Source: Adiantum capillus-veneris (lineage: Eukaryota; Streptophyta; Polypodiopsida; Polypodiales; Pteridaceae). From it: 64,000 nucleotides of DNA. Where the stretch lies: contig CM043942.1 of assembly GCA_014529385.2 (NCBI GenBank), positions 63,459,184 through 63,523,183 on the forward strand, written 5' to 3'. The first letter of the stretch is position 1. The number at the start of each line of letters is the position of its first letter. This document shows positions 21,299 to 32,048 of the stretch, piece after piece. Below the pieces are notes generated by a model. That model searched no databases and was not told the origin of the DNA. It was given only the letters and a program-made list of their open reading frames with translations. The translations under genes and the position numbers were made by a program.

Positions 21299-21859
21299 TG
21301 TAGCAGGGCTACAATGTCACAGGCTCTGGACAGGCAGTTAGTTGCAGTTGGGCTGGGGTTCACATTGGATGGACTTTCACCTGGGCAGTGACGTGGCAAG
21401 CATACGGGTGGTGGTCTAGCCGACGCAGGGCAAGACCACCACGACCACAGTTTGGAGGTAGACTTAGCTGAATTGGATATTTGTGAGCCATTGATGGCTC
21501 TTGATGGTTATATATATCCGTAGATGTTTGGAGTCATTAGTATCATCACCTACTTTGTATGGTTATTCATCTTGAGTTTATGCACAGGCACGTCTGCACC
21601 ATCCCTGCACAGTTGAGCCTCGACACCCCCATTGTACTCATGAGTTCTGGGTTGGAGCCGAGTGTGTTGCCATGCCACAGTCTGTATTGGTTTCCTTGAG
21701 TTAGTCGATGTTCATGTTGTTCAGGTTCCACTGTTGAGTCATGGTGTTGTTGCTCTGTTATTCACTCTTCTGTGTTTTCATTCTGTTGGAGTGAGATCTC
21801 ACGCACATTGCATTGAGGAGCACCCACTGTAGAGAGCACGACACATTATCCCCACTACA
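21299..21859 (+). mobile_element. LTR E-prime
   Basis: TGTAGCAGGGCTACAATGTC to CCCCACTACA, collinear with the minus-strand LTR E at 59998-60565 over its whole length (shared GAGCACCCACTGTAGAGAGC near the end). Neither flank has a matching duplication, and no primer site follows it, so it is a single LTR, either a 3' LTR or a rearranged copy. Confidence 0.75.
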
Positions 21860-22087
21860 GCTGCACACATCCCACCAGAGGAGAGGACATGCAAATTATG
21901 CCCAATCGAGATAGAGAGTGAGGAGCACCATGTTTGCAGATGCAAAGCATTTGAGGGAATCAAGACTAGATACAAGGCTCTGTTCTCAAGGCACGTGACA
22001 TTGAGAGAGATCATAGAGTCTAGAGACCAACACCAGTTGGGACAATTCTTACTAGAGGCACATAGACATAGAGAGTGCCTTCTATAG
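21860..22087 (+). pseudogene. LINE ORF2 C-terminal zinc-finger fragment
   Basis: An open stretch ends at TAG 22085-22087 and encodes EERTCKLCPIEIESEEHHVC, followed by a helical tail (LGQFLLEAHRHREC). A C-x2-C then H-x(3-4)-C motif with acidic residues between is typical of the cysteine-rich domain at the C-terminus of non-LTR retrotransposon reverse transcriptases. The rest of the LINE is absent; the fragment abuts LTR E-prime. Confidence 0.6.
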
Positions 22088-22413
22088 ACACCTACTACCA
22101 CAATCGCGTCTGCTTAGTACCCGGCCCACTACGAGGGGTGACAATTCAGCAAGTAGAGGAGGCGAGAGCGAGACGAAGACCCCGAGCTCCAGGATTCAAG
22201 GCCGAGAGAAGTCATCACCAGGAGATCCAGACCGGACACTATCACACCATGTTGGCAACGTTGGAGAGAGCGCTAGCAGCCATACTTAGAGGGCTTCTCG
22301 TCCCCGACCCCCCATGTATCACATACTTCAGTCATACTATGGCACTAGACGGAGCTAGATAGATTGATGCATCTCATGTTTGTACCCCCCTAAGCATATA
22401 GATCCCTCACATC
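22088..22413 (+). other. unassigned, possibly LINE 3' region
   Basis: Short basic open frames (RARRRPRAPG) but no domain. It ends at the insertion point of element C (left target copy ACATC, 22409-22413). Confidence 0.3.
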
Positions 22414-22440
22414 TGTGAGGGTGCGCGTGTGCAGAAGCGT

Positions 22441-22485
<45 letters not shown>

Positions 22486-23981
22486 ATAGACACAAACGCC
22501 AAAGATGGTGAAGAGGGGCCGATCAGCCCCCCCACTGACCATAGACAGAAAACGCCAATGAATGGCTGTGTACAAATGATATGTGGGTACCCCCCCTGCC
22601 TCCATATATAGGCCTAAGGAGGGGGTCGAGCAGTGCCAGAAAGTGCTCACGTGTTAGGTGCAGCGGAATGAATGTTGTATTTTCTCAAGATTAGTGATCT
22701 TTATTGCTCAAGGTTCCTTTTAGTTCTTAGGGAAAGAGAGAGCTTTCTGTCTTATGGAGAGTGCTATGATCACGAACGTGGATATTGTGCGTGCAAGTGA
22801 ATGAGACTGAGAGAAGGAGAGAAAAGAGATACGACACCCGAGAGGTTGTAAAACCCTCCTCCGAAGGCCCCACTCTCGTCGGCGAGAGTGGTCTACTTTG
22901 ATTGCACAAAGGTGTACAATGCGTATGCAATGGACTGATGCAATGGGACTATGCCGATGACGACAACGTTGGTGACGACGACGACTCGATGGCTGAAATC
23001 TGGGATCTTCTAATCGCTGAAATTCATGGCTGTTTCGGGGCTGAAATTGACTGTTTCCTTGCTGTTTTCATGGCTGAAAATGAGGGCTTTGTCGGGGTTC
23101 CTGCTGAAGGTGAAAACACTGATGTGCTTGCACCATAAGGCTGCGTTTTTAGGCTGATTTGTACCTGCTGAAAACGCTGATATCTGCAGCTTCCTCAATG
23201 CTGAAAAACGCTGAGAAAACGCTGAGATGGGCTGATGTCTTGCTGGCGCTTTTGGTTGAAATCGCTAGGTATCTGCTGAGGTGGTTTGCAATGTTGCTGA
23301 GCCAAAAACGCTGCATGGGCTGAAGTGGCTAAGGGAAAAACGCCAAGGGATGGGAGAGGATGGCGATGGTCTAATGCTGAGGGGGGGTAATGCTGAGAAG
23401 TTGCCTGTTGAGCGGGAAGCTCCTGCTACCTCTTCTGCCAGAAAGTGCTAACTTGGGTTTGCTTATATATTAACTTGACAAAATTGCCCTACCTACTTTT
23501 GTTGGAAAGTCACTTAAAAATAATAAGTGAAAATAACCAAAAATAGGAAAATAGGCTAAATGCACTGGAAAATTCCCCTAACTGATGCTAATGGATTCTG
23601 ATGGGAATTCCGATGATCATGCTGTGTGCAACCGGAGGATATGCATCTATGCTAAGTGACTGGGCATGCACGGTCTACGAATAGACTCACAAAAGTGCCA
23701 GATCACTGCTAATCTAGACTTGACTGAACTGACTGAACCCTGCTGTGGTGTAGCTTGTCCACGGACACATAGGGTTGGGATGTGTCACGTGACATCACGA
23801 CCCAGCATAAAAAGAATATAGGATGGGCGCCCGGACAAAAGAAGGCGGCCGACCGGCCTAGATGTGGACGGCTGGACAATGAAATCTAAATGCATATGTA
23901 GAGGGTGGCTAGCCCAAAGGCACACTGGCCGTACATGCATGCCCTAGACTTGTGAGGCAGCAGAGTGGTGTAAATCTAACA
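22414..23981 (-). mobile_element. LTR C1, 3' LTR of element C, split by a solo LTR
   Basis: Plus-strand limits TGTGAGGGTGCGCG and GTAAATCTAACA, followed by a polypurine tract complement (CCCCCCTCTC). About 420 bp of C sequence is split at 22651 by a family A solo LTR. It contains a GA tract (22444-22481) and TATATATA near 22604. Its mate is LTR C2. Confidence 0.85.
22652..23794 (-). mobile_element. solo LTR A4, 1143 bp
   Basis: TGTTAGGTGCAGCGG to GTCACGTGACA with the family hairpin at 22870-22891. It is flanked by TCACG on both sides (22647-22651 and 23795-23799). The paralogous LTR C2 has the uninterrupted site AAGTGCTCACGACCCAGC at 25531-25548, proving the insertion. Confidence 0.95.
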
Positions 23982-25310
23982 CCCCCCTCTCAGCACCTGA
24001 TGCTGAACAAACCGCGTTGAAGCCAAAGATGTGAGGCAAATGATGAAGATGTCTGCTGCAATGTCCATTGAAAGACAATATTCCGGCGAACTCCGTGAGT
24101 GTAGCAGCAGTCTGGGGTGTCACGACCGCTGAGAGATCTCTGTGGTAAAGTGCCATCACGAGCAATGTAGCAAACTGCTGTACACCGCCGATACAGGGTG
24201 AAGATACTGCGTGAAGGTCCCGAACTGAGTGTGTGAACAACTCCTTGTCGTGAGAGAAGTGCAAATAGACCTGCAAGGGTCCTGCCCAACAGGATCTGTG
24301 GTGTTTGTAGTCAAACAGTCTGGGGAAAATGGAGAAGCTCAGGAACCGTCATAAGAATGACTGGAAGCCTGTCAATGCATGAACCTGTAACTCAGTGTTG
24401 CCAGGTTACTAAGCTGTGTAAAACTCCAAGAAGGCCAGATGTAGCAATTTGCGTCGTAAACGTCCTCGAATCAAGGAAAGCTAGACTAAACAGTCTGCAT
24501 TGTAGAAGCTACTGTAAGCTGCAGCAATCACCGATAAACCGCACGGACCACCACCGGATGGTGTCCTGTCAGTAGGTAGGGTAATCCAAGATGAGGGGAA
24601 AGCCAAACTAAATAGTCTGTGCTGTGGAGGGCCTCTAAGAAGAGGTGTGGTCAGACCAAGCTGTCTGCACCGTAATCATCCTGTATGAAGAAGGGAAGCC
24701 AGACTGAGCAGTCTGCGCTGTGAAGATCCTCTGAGAAGAGGAAAGGCCAAACCAATCTGTCTGCGCCATCTTGCCTATATCTCCTGCCTCCAATCCTCCG
24801 GTGTCAACCAAATCAGAATCCACGCCAACAATGCCACCAAACCACGAGGGGTAATGGCTGAAATCTGTCGATTTGAAGAGGAACATAGCCGGTAAGGCAC
24901 CAGATGCCGAACCGGTTGGATGGGGGCAAGATCAAGAAAGGGTGGTTCATAGCCCTCCCCCTCTCAACTGCACTAAATGCAACCCCGCCGTGCTTTCCAA
25001 AAACGCACATACCTGAATGTAGCAAAATGCAGGTATGATGAAAAATGCAAGAGCTAAGAGAGGTTATCCGGCGATGGAATGGCCTCAGAAGGCCAGTGCT
25101 TGATGTCAGACACGTGATTTCCAAGAGCACATCAAAAAACGCAGGTGGCAAGGCATCCCTCGCGATGGATGCCGTCCACATGTTGGCTCCACCCCCTTTT
25201 TGATGCAATCATTGGCTGATCTTTGTTGCAAAAAAACATTGGCTATGGTGATCCTTTGGGAGGAGATACCCAATGCAGATGATGCACCCTTGGATCATCG
25301 AGAGTCTGAA
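23982..25310 (-). mobile_element. internal region of element C, non-autonomous
   Basis: 1.33 kb between the polypurine tract and primer site without gag, protease, RT or integrase motifs on either strand. The longest minus-strand frame (24813-25208, about 130 codons) has no recognised domain and may be chance. Contains about 60-bp degenerate tandem repeats. Confidence 0.7.
24440..24775. repeat. ~60-bp degenerate tandem repeat in element C
   Basis: Five or six diverged units built around AAGCCAGACTGAGCAGTCTG, then CGCTGTGAAGATCCTC. The segment AGACTGAGCAGTCT is itself a near-perfect inverted repeat. Confidence 0.65.
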
Positions 25311-25323
25311 GCTGTTGATACCA
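25311..25323 (-). other. primer-binding site, element C
   Basis: The minus strand reads TGGTATCAACAGC right after the LTR end in CTCTCACA, a variant of the tRNA-Met type site used by many Copia elements. Confidence 0.7.
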
Positions 25324-26470
25324 TGTGAGAGTACGCGTGCGCAAAAGCGTGAGAGAGAGAGAGAGAGAGTGGACACAAACGCCAGAGATGGTGAAGAGGG
25401 GCCGATCAGCCCCCCCACTGACCATAGAGTCTAGACAGAAAACGCCAATGAATGGCTGTGTACAGATGATATGTGGGTACCCCTTGGCTCCATATATAGG
25501 TGCCCAAGGAGGGGGTCAAGCAATGCCAGAAAGTGCTCACGACCCAGCATAAAAAGAATATAGGATGGGCGCCCGGACAAAAGAAGACGGCCGGTCGGCC
25601 CAGATGTGGGCTGCCAGACAATGCAGTCTAAATGCATATGCAGAGGGTGGCCAGCCCGGAGGCACACTAGCCGTACATGCATGCACTAGACCTATGAAGC
25701 AGCAGAGTGATGTAAATCTAATTGTCACAAACTGCTAACGTGTCAAAGCCCTAAAGAATGGATCCAACTTGCAGATTCTGGCCGAGGAGCCTGTCACAAA
25801 CTGCTGACGTGTCAAGCCTTGAAGAATGGAACCAACTTGCAGATCCCGGCCGAGGGGCCTAAACCTTAAGAAGAACAAGTAACGGAAGAAGAAGTCCTAC
25901 CAACTTATGGGGACCCCGTCCGATGGGGCCCCAGTGACATAAAGGAATTAAAAATAAAGCACGACCCACCCACACACACGCGCAGCTGATAACGTGGTAG
26001 TAGTACGGACGCTCCGAAAATCACGTTGACAATGCTGACGTGGCAAGCCGTACAGATTTCCAAGTTTTGCGTTGATATGTTGACCCAGCAGGCTGTACGG
26101 ATTTCCGTAAATTACGCTGGCAGCTTTTGGGCATTGCTTTTGGACCAGATGCTTTTGAGTTTGAAGGCTTTTCATGTAAAACTGCTTTTGGGGCCTAGGG
26201 CCTTTAAACATGAGGCCATAGGCTCATTCTCTAGCATGCTTCTTGGAGAAGGTGCAGATCTAAAGTACCGGCTTGTACTGAGTTGATGCAATATAAAGAA
26301 ATACCGAAAGGGATGCCAAGGTTTGGAGCCAATACTCTCTGGGGTTGAATTCCGCCACTCCGTGTCGCGTGTCGTCTCTCCCTTTCAGTTCAGTTGTTAT
26401 TGAAGTATTAAAAGTCTTTTCAATCTGTTATTTCCTATTGGCACGTGGTGCCCGTCTTGTGACACTAACA
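25324..26470 (-). mobile_element. LTR C2, 5' LTR of element C, split by a solo LTR
   Basis: TGTGAGAGTACGCG to GTAAATCTAA, with its final CTAACA displaced to 26465-26470 by solo LTR B3. Outside it lies ACATT (26471-26475), matching ACATC at 22409-22413 as the element C target duplication with one mismatch. Confidence 0.85.
25723..26464 (+). mobile_element. solo LTR B3
   Basis: TGTCACAAACTGCTAACGTG to GCCCGTCTTGTGACA, 742 bp, flanked by CTAAT (25718-25722) and CTAAC (26465-26469). The first 70 bp are tandemly duplicated (25723-25792 and 25793-25861). It is in opposite orientation to B1 and B2. Confidence 0.85.
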
Positions 26471-26539
26471 ACATTTTCTCCCTTTAAGCTAGAGCTCCAC
26501 CCCCCCTTACCTTGTGTTGTATACCCATGGATCACCATC

Positions 26540-27250
26540 AATAGTTACCCAAAACGTGGAACCGGAATGGCGACCGGCCTCCCCGCGGAACGGGGGAATG
26601 GGGGCGGAACAAGAGGCATAAAAAACACCCAAATAATGCAATTTTTAGCGTTATGTATTTGAATACAAGTAGTGTTAGAATCCTTTTGACTCTAATACTC
26701 ACAAAAAACACAATTTGAAGACCATTGAACCTTATTATGACTTGATCGCATCGTGTGGTGACGCGCGACGCCGCGGTCACAGTACATACATAATAGAGTC
26801 TTGACTCCTTAAGAGCTTGAGAATCGAGATAGAGAGCTTGAGTCTTGACTCCTTGAGAGCTTGAGATAGAGAGCTTGAGAGAGAGGCTTCACTCCTTGAG
26901 AGCAAGGGAGAGAGAGCTTGAGGGCAATGGAGTCATGGACTCATGGAGAGAGAGCTTGAGAGGCTAGAGCTTTGGTTGAGCCTGAGAGCATGAGACTTGA
27001 GTGAAGGAAAGGGGTGAGGAGGGGTGCATTTGATAAGCTTTGCTCCCCTCCAAGGCTCCCATGTTTCAAACTTTGAACTTCAAAAAATTGCCCTTTTTGC
27101 TCGTTGGAGGAGGAGCCATTTCTGCCCGTTCTGGTATCAGCATTGCATCCGGAACGCCCATCCGTTCCGGGCCATTCCACGTCACCTTGCATGTCCAGAA
27201 CACCGTTCCGGCATTTCATGACTCCAAGAATGCGTTCCCCAGTAACTATG
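26540..27250. mobile_element. hAT-like non-autonomous element, 711 bp
   Basis: It is flanked by identical 8-bp copies TCACCATC (26532-26539 and 27251-27258). The left end is AATAGTTACCC; the reverse complement of the right end is CATAGTTACTGGGGAACG, so the termini are short inverted repeats (ATAGTTAC). The body contains several GGAACGG/CCGTTCC words and GAGCTTGAG repeats (26810-26960). No transposase. It is related to the 165-bp copy at 2200-2364. Confidence 0.8.
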
Positions 27251-27367
27251 TCACCATCCCCTAGTAGTTTCCTAGGGGCAGCACTGTTACATTTTTATTT
27301 TGTAAGTACACTATCGTGTACATTGTTTTGTCTCATAGGCCGATTTTGGCTTCTAATGAACGTAAAA

Positions 27368-27368
<1 letters not shown>

Positions 27369-27421
<53 letters not shown>
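27369..27421. repeat. (CT)n microsatellite
   Basis: More than 25 CT units, lying in the putative first intron of the NRAP-like gene (GA on that gene's sense strand). Confidence 0.95.
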
Positions 27422-27423
<2 letters not shown>

Positions 27424-27452
27424 GCAAAGACAGAGAATAAGACTCGGTTGAC

Positions 27453-27704
27453 CTGATGCTCGGGTATCTGTTGAAAACAGGAGCTCAAAGCTGAGAGCAG
27501 TCCTTGTACAGTCTCGTGGAGTGGATATTCCACTCTCACCTCCTTCAGCAGCTCTGCTACTTTCAGCTCTGCGAGCGATGGCTTCTCTGAGTTGTAATCC
27601 ATGGCCGGCAGTCTGCTGCTTGAGTTCTTAAAACCTTTAAACCTCTCGGCTGTCGAACACGGGGTTGATGAATTTGAAGTGTCTCGAGCCCTTGTATCTC
27701 CCAT
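27453..27704 (-). CDS. putative first exon of an NRAP/NOL6-like nucleolar protein gene
   Basis: An ATG at 27704 opens 84 codons ending at a CAG|GTCAAC donor (GT at 27452-27451). Residues from about 43 (LKVAELLKEVRVEY, then IPEHQ) resemble the N-terminus of plant NRAP, the NOL6/Utp22 family protein of the small-subunit processome that acts in nucleolar pre-rRNA maturation. Other ATGs exist upstream at 27752 and downstream within the exon (MDYNSEK), the latter fitting known N-termini best. The next exon is not found among minus-strand frames below this point, so it would lie beyond a TE-filled intron of at least 27 kb, or the exon is an orphan. Codon usage is unlike the surrounding repeats. The family call rests on a short match from memory and needs a database search. 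Confidence 0.5.
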
Positions 27705-28510
27705 CAAAAACAAGGTATCGTTGCACTTGTGAATAATATTGGGGTGAAACATATGTGTGTTGCAAAGTGGTCTTGACCGTTGAATATTGTTGGTGGCTTG
27801 TACTCATCCGCATATGGTCTATTGTTGAGCCATAGTTTGTTGGTGGTTTATGAATACTGCAAGGTTAAATTTATATAAAATAATTTCAAGTTGCAAGCAA
27901 GCTTGCTTTTTGGGATTAGCATCACTAGGGTAAAGGTCCCGATCACAAGAAAATCCCCTCTCTAAGGACATTTTTAAAGTCCATACAAGTCCCAAACACA
28001 CAAACGAGCTAGTGAAAGGACATAATAGCGGATGTGTTGCAATTCTATGCATGCTCACATAGGTTTGAAACTCTACACTTGTTGTGCTTTCCAACGATAA
28101 GGTGTGTTCAAAGCTATTGGGACAAAATTTTGTACAACAAAATAATTGTAATCAATGTTGCAAACACTCAATGTAGTCTAAAGTTGAACCATCAAGTGTC
28201 TTTTTAAGTCCCTCATTATCAACTCTCTAACAAACTTGTTTGGGCCTTAAATCCTGCAAATCACATGCAGATCAAAGGCTCACAATTTTGATGTCCTTAT
28301 TGTGGCGCAAGAAAAGACTCATGATATTAGCATTGGAATTTTTGAATGAATATTATATGGAGGAATATGCAAAATTCCAGAAAAATTATGTTGTTTGTGT
28401 TGAAGGTGGTTGGTGTAAGCAAAATATTGATTTAAGTGATTGGGTTTAATATCAACTTTAGCATTCACCACGTTGACACATTCATCAATGACTACTCTAT
28501 TTGTTTGGGT
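27705..28510. other. AT-rich sequence upstream of the NRAP-like exon
   Basis: No repeat termini or domains recognised. If the exon is real this holds its promoter and 5' UTR, but I see no diagnostic core element. Confidence 0.35.
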
Positions 28511-28675
28511 GTCAGATTGTTTTGTAGATGATAGAGATGCCTTTTGGCCCACTTAAATTTAAGTGCTAATAGTCAGACTCTTCTGTAGATGATAGAGATG
28601 CCTTTTGGCCCACTTAAATTTAAGTGCTAATAGTAGACTGTTATGTAGATGATAGAGATGCCTTTTGGCCCATCT
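28511..28675. repeat. 61-bp tandem repeat, ~2.7 units
   Basis: The word GTAGATGATAGAGATGCC recurs at 28524, 28585 and 28645. The first two units contain the perfect 16-nt palindrome CACTTAAATTTAAGTG (28550-28565 and 28611-28626). Confidence 0.95.
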
Positions 28676-28878
28676 TCTCATGCTTGTGTTCCCAACCTAG
28701 CTATGATATGATCATTGGAAATGATATTCTGGATAGATTGCAGCCCATTACATTTGATTTGCCCATTTCAAAGTCAGATGGAAGAAAATGGATTGATTTG
28801 CTCCTATCTTGCATCAAATCCAGTATACCATTTCTTCACATGAATAGCCGAATGTATATGTATAAGAATTCCACCTAG
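28676..28878 (+). pseudogene. retroelement protease-like remnant
   Basis: SYDMIIGNDILDRLQPITFD resembles the ILG.D.L loop near the end of retropepsin-type proteases of Ty3/gypsy or pararetrovirus-like elements. The catalytic Asp part is missing, and the frame ends at TAG shortly after. Confidence 0.45.
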
Positions 28879-31366
28879 CCAATGTGGTCATCCAAAGCAA
28901 AGCTGCAAATTGAAGCCACACAGATCCTTCTCTGGCTAAATGACATGCAATTTTAGTAGAACCCCAAATATCAAAACAAAACACAAAAATTATCAAACAA
29001 CAACCAATGACGATCTCGACTTCCAACATCCCGACATGAAGAATTAACTAATTCTAAAGACAGAGTGGGATGACAAACAATCTTGCAAGTGACATAATCA
29101 CTTATTTCATACACCACATCTGTGCTAGCACTATGTGACCAAAAAAAGAGTGTCTGTGAAAAGATTTTACACCTACCACTAGCTTTTGACTTGTCCACTT
29201 TGTAAAGAAATAAACCACCTTGGATAGTGACATCCACTAGTGTAAAGTGATACCCACTATTGTAAAGTGAAATCCACTACTTTGCCCACCAAGGCACAAG
29301 CTTCCCCCTCAAGCCATTGGTTCTCTCTATGTAAAGGATGTCACTCCTCATTGTAAATCATCTCAAATGAGTGTAGCATCTCAGAGATGTCTATTTGTAT
29401 CTCATAGTAGAACTCTCCTCTCAAGTTTAGCATAGCCTCTGTATACATTTTCATAGCGATCTTGTGCACAATCATTTATTACATGTTTTCCATTTAGCAT
29501 CATAATGCATACCTTCCACTTTATCTGTGCAATTTACCTAGTCCAACTGTCCAAAGTCGCTCTATGGTACACAGGGCAATTTCTGGCAGTGTGGAGCACC
29601 CAATGTCGCTCTCAACCCCCCATCATATAGTGCAGAGCTTATTAGACAATCTCGAGCTGGTTTTGAGCTTGCTCGAGCAGGCCGATAGGATGGATTTTCC
29701 CGGCCATTTCCTATGGCAAATGATCACACTACATTACGACATGAAACTACGGAGTGTATACTTTCACCAACACAATTCTAGTATTTGAGCACAAGTAATT
29801 AATTCAACTTTACAGACACAATGTGCCCAAAAAATAGATTGCAATAATCATGTTCAAAAACAATATTGGTATCCATTCATTGAAAAAGATTACATAGTGC
29901 ATTATTACAAGAAGAGGCTATTGTAGAGATCATACTAGCTCATGAAATTATCTAGCTATTGACAGTAGTGTAGCCACGAGCTTGCCCTTGATGTTTTTTA
30001 CACCTTCATTAGGTCTTGTGATTCCTTGATCTAAGGCTAGGGCGTAGCTACCAAGAATGGAACCAGAGAGCTTCCCCCCCAAGCTATGCAAGGCAGTCTC
30101 TCAATTGACTAGAATACATTTGTGGACGTTGGGGATGAGGGATTCTTTCACAAGACCATGCTAAGGGCTCTACATTTGATGAGATCTACATGCCCATTCT
30201 TTGAGTACTCCAAGTGGAACACCTCAATGATAGAAGAATTGAAGCTTGGTAGGTAGTGCTAGAGGGAGGAGTCTTTGCCTTTGGATGCACCACGAGAGCC
30301 ATCTTTTCACAAGGGAGACCACTCAATCTCCTTAGCCCTCTACAAGAAAATCAAATCATTCTATTTGGACTTGAAAGGAAAATTTTGTGGTAGCCTTGAT
30401 CAACAATGTTTCAAATCAAGTATTATCTTTGTGGTTTCATCCATGTCCTTGATGGCCAAGTTGGTTGAGTGGATGCTTCCCAAGTCAAAGGAATTGTTGG
30501 CGGTGATTGGGTGTCGTCGTTGGAGGAAGTGTTGTCACTAAAATCCACTTGTATTTTCTCATTGGGGTTGGTTAGATTGTCTACATCTTGAATCCCTGCA
30601 TACATAGAAACCAAAGAGAGCATCTCAAAAGAATATGCAATGTCATCTAGAAACCAAAGAGTGCATCTCAAAAGAATATGCAATGTCATCTGGAAACAAG
30701 AATTCATCACCCTTGCTGACTACCGGATTTAGTTGTAGTATCACAAGGTTGTCAACCTTCTCAATCACCTCTTCCTCTTCTAACATCCTATCTTCCTCCT
30801 CGTCGGGCAGCAAATCACCTAATAGAACCAATGCCATGGATGCCTCTTCCTACTCTGCCAAGGTTTCCTCGTTGAGGTTGACCTCATGAAGAAGCTCTGA
30901 TGTTCCTTGTTTGGATCTGCCTCTTGCCTTCACTTTTCCTTTACCTTTACCTTTACCTTGTCAATTCCCTCAAGCACCATCATGGACAAAATCGTATCCC
31001 ACTTGGGAAATGTGTGGCCGATGTCTCCCATGACTATGCGATGATGTCACCATCCACTGCTTTGTAGTCCCTATCATTTAACTCTTTGATAATCCTCAAT
31101 AATGTGAAGCAAAAGTTCTCGTTGTCTTGGAAGGAGTGCTTAAAAAACTCGATAAGAAGCCAAGAACCTTCTTCTCCCTAGAATTTTATTGCAAACTCTA
31201 CCATGTATATCTCCATGTAGCTTGTGACATCTTGAAGAATGTTGTCTTGGAGGTGTACAATGGCCTCCATGTTGATCAAACCCTCAAATATAGGGAGGAG
31301 CTTTTCCACCAACCGAAGAAGATAGATATTCTCTAGTTGTGCAATAAGTGCATTATGGGGAGTTAC
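28879..31366. other. unassigned repeat-like sequence
   Basis: No domain recognised on either strand. A 43-bp tandem duplication lies at about 30611-30700 (GCATCTCAAAAGAATATGCA in both copies). Minus-strand frames near 30640-30840 are Glu-rich (DEEEDRMLEEEE) but short and interrupted. Confidence 0.35.
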
Positions 31367-32014
31367 TGTAACGGAATTGGACTAATAAAATTGAGAGTAG
31401 CGGAATTAAGATGATTACTGTGAGCATTTCTTTATGAGAATTCAACATGCGCATAAGAAAAGTACTTGGTAGGTAGCAAAATAACCATAATACCTAGTTA
31501 GCTTGGCATGAACAATACTTGTAAAAGAGAGAGAAAGAATTTAGAGAAATTGACATTAATTGAGGACCAGATTTACTTGGAGCCGGTCCTCCCTCCAAAA
31601 TAGATTCTCCCATGAAGAGAGACTTGGTACAATACATGCTTTGTGTTCCTTGAGACCTTGTTGGTGCAATGAAGATGGTAAGCTTCATGCACCAAGATTA
31701 TGCCCGCAACTACCTTGTTAAAACATTAGCTTGTTTCCGGCCTCAATCCCAAGACCTCAAACACCTTCAAAGGTGGAGAGAGCTAGCAGGGAGTGAGGGA
31801 AGGGAAGAGGAAGAAGAAGTAGCATTAAAAAAAGTAGTAGTTTCCTCTCATATCATTACTCATATAGCATAGCATAGCATAGTAATGAAGATGAAGAAGA
31901 TGGTAAGCATTGCTTTGAAGCATTACTCTTGGTTGGATTTGATAGGGAGAGGAGCTATGGAGGATGCAGCCTTTGGAGCATAGCGTGCAGGTGTGGTGCA
32001 GCAGATGAGGAAGA

Positions 32015-32048
<34 letters not shown>

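Noticed and set aside
24813-25208. 131-residue minus-strand frame in element C
   Set aside because: No domain, no conservation evidence and a Cys/His/Trp mix typical of a chance frame; kept only as a note under element C.
28511-28675. CRISPR-like direct repeats
   Set aside because: Units are contiguous without unique spacers, and the context is a plant nuclear genome.
28676-28878. Endogenous pararetrovirus
   Set aside because: Only one protease-like motif is present, without coat, movement or RT domains, so it cannot be distinguished from an ordinary gypsy fragment.
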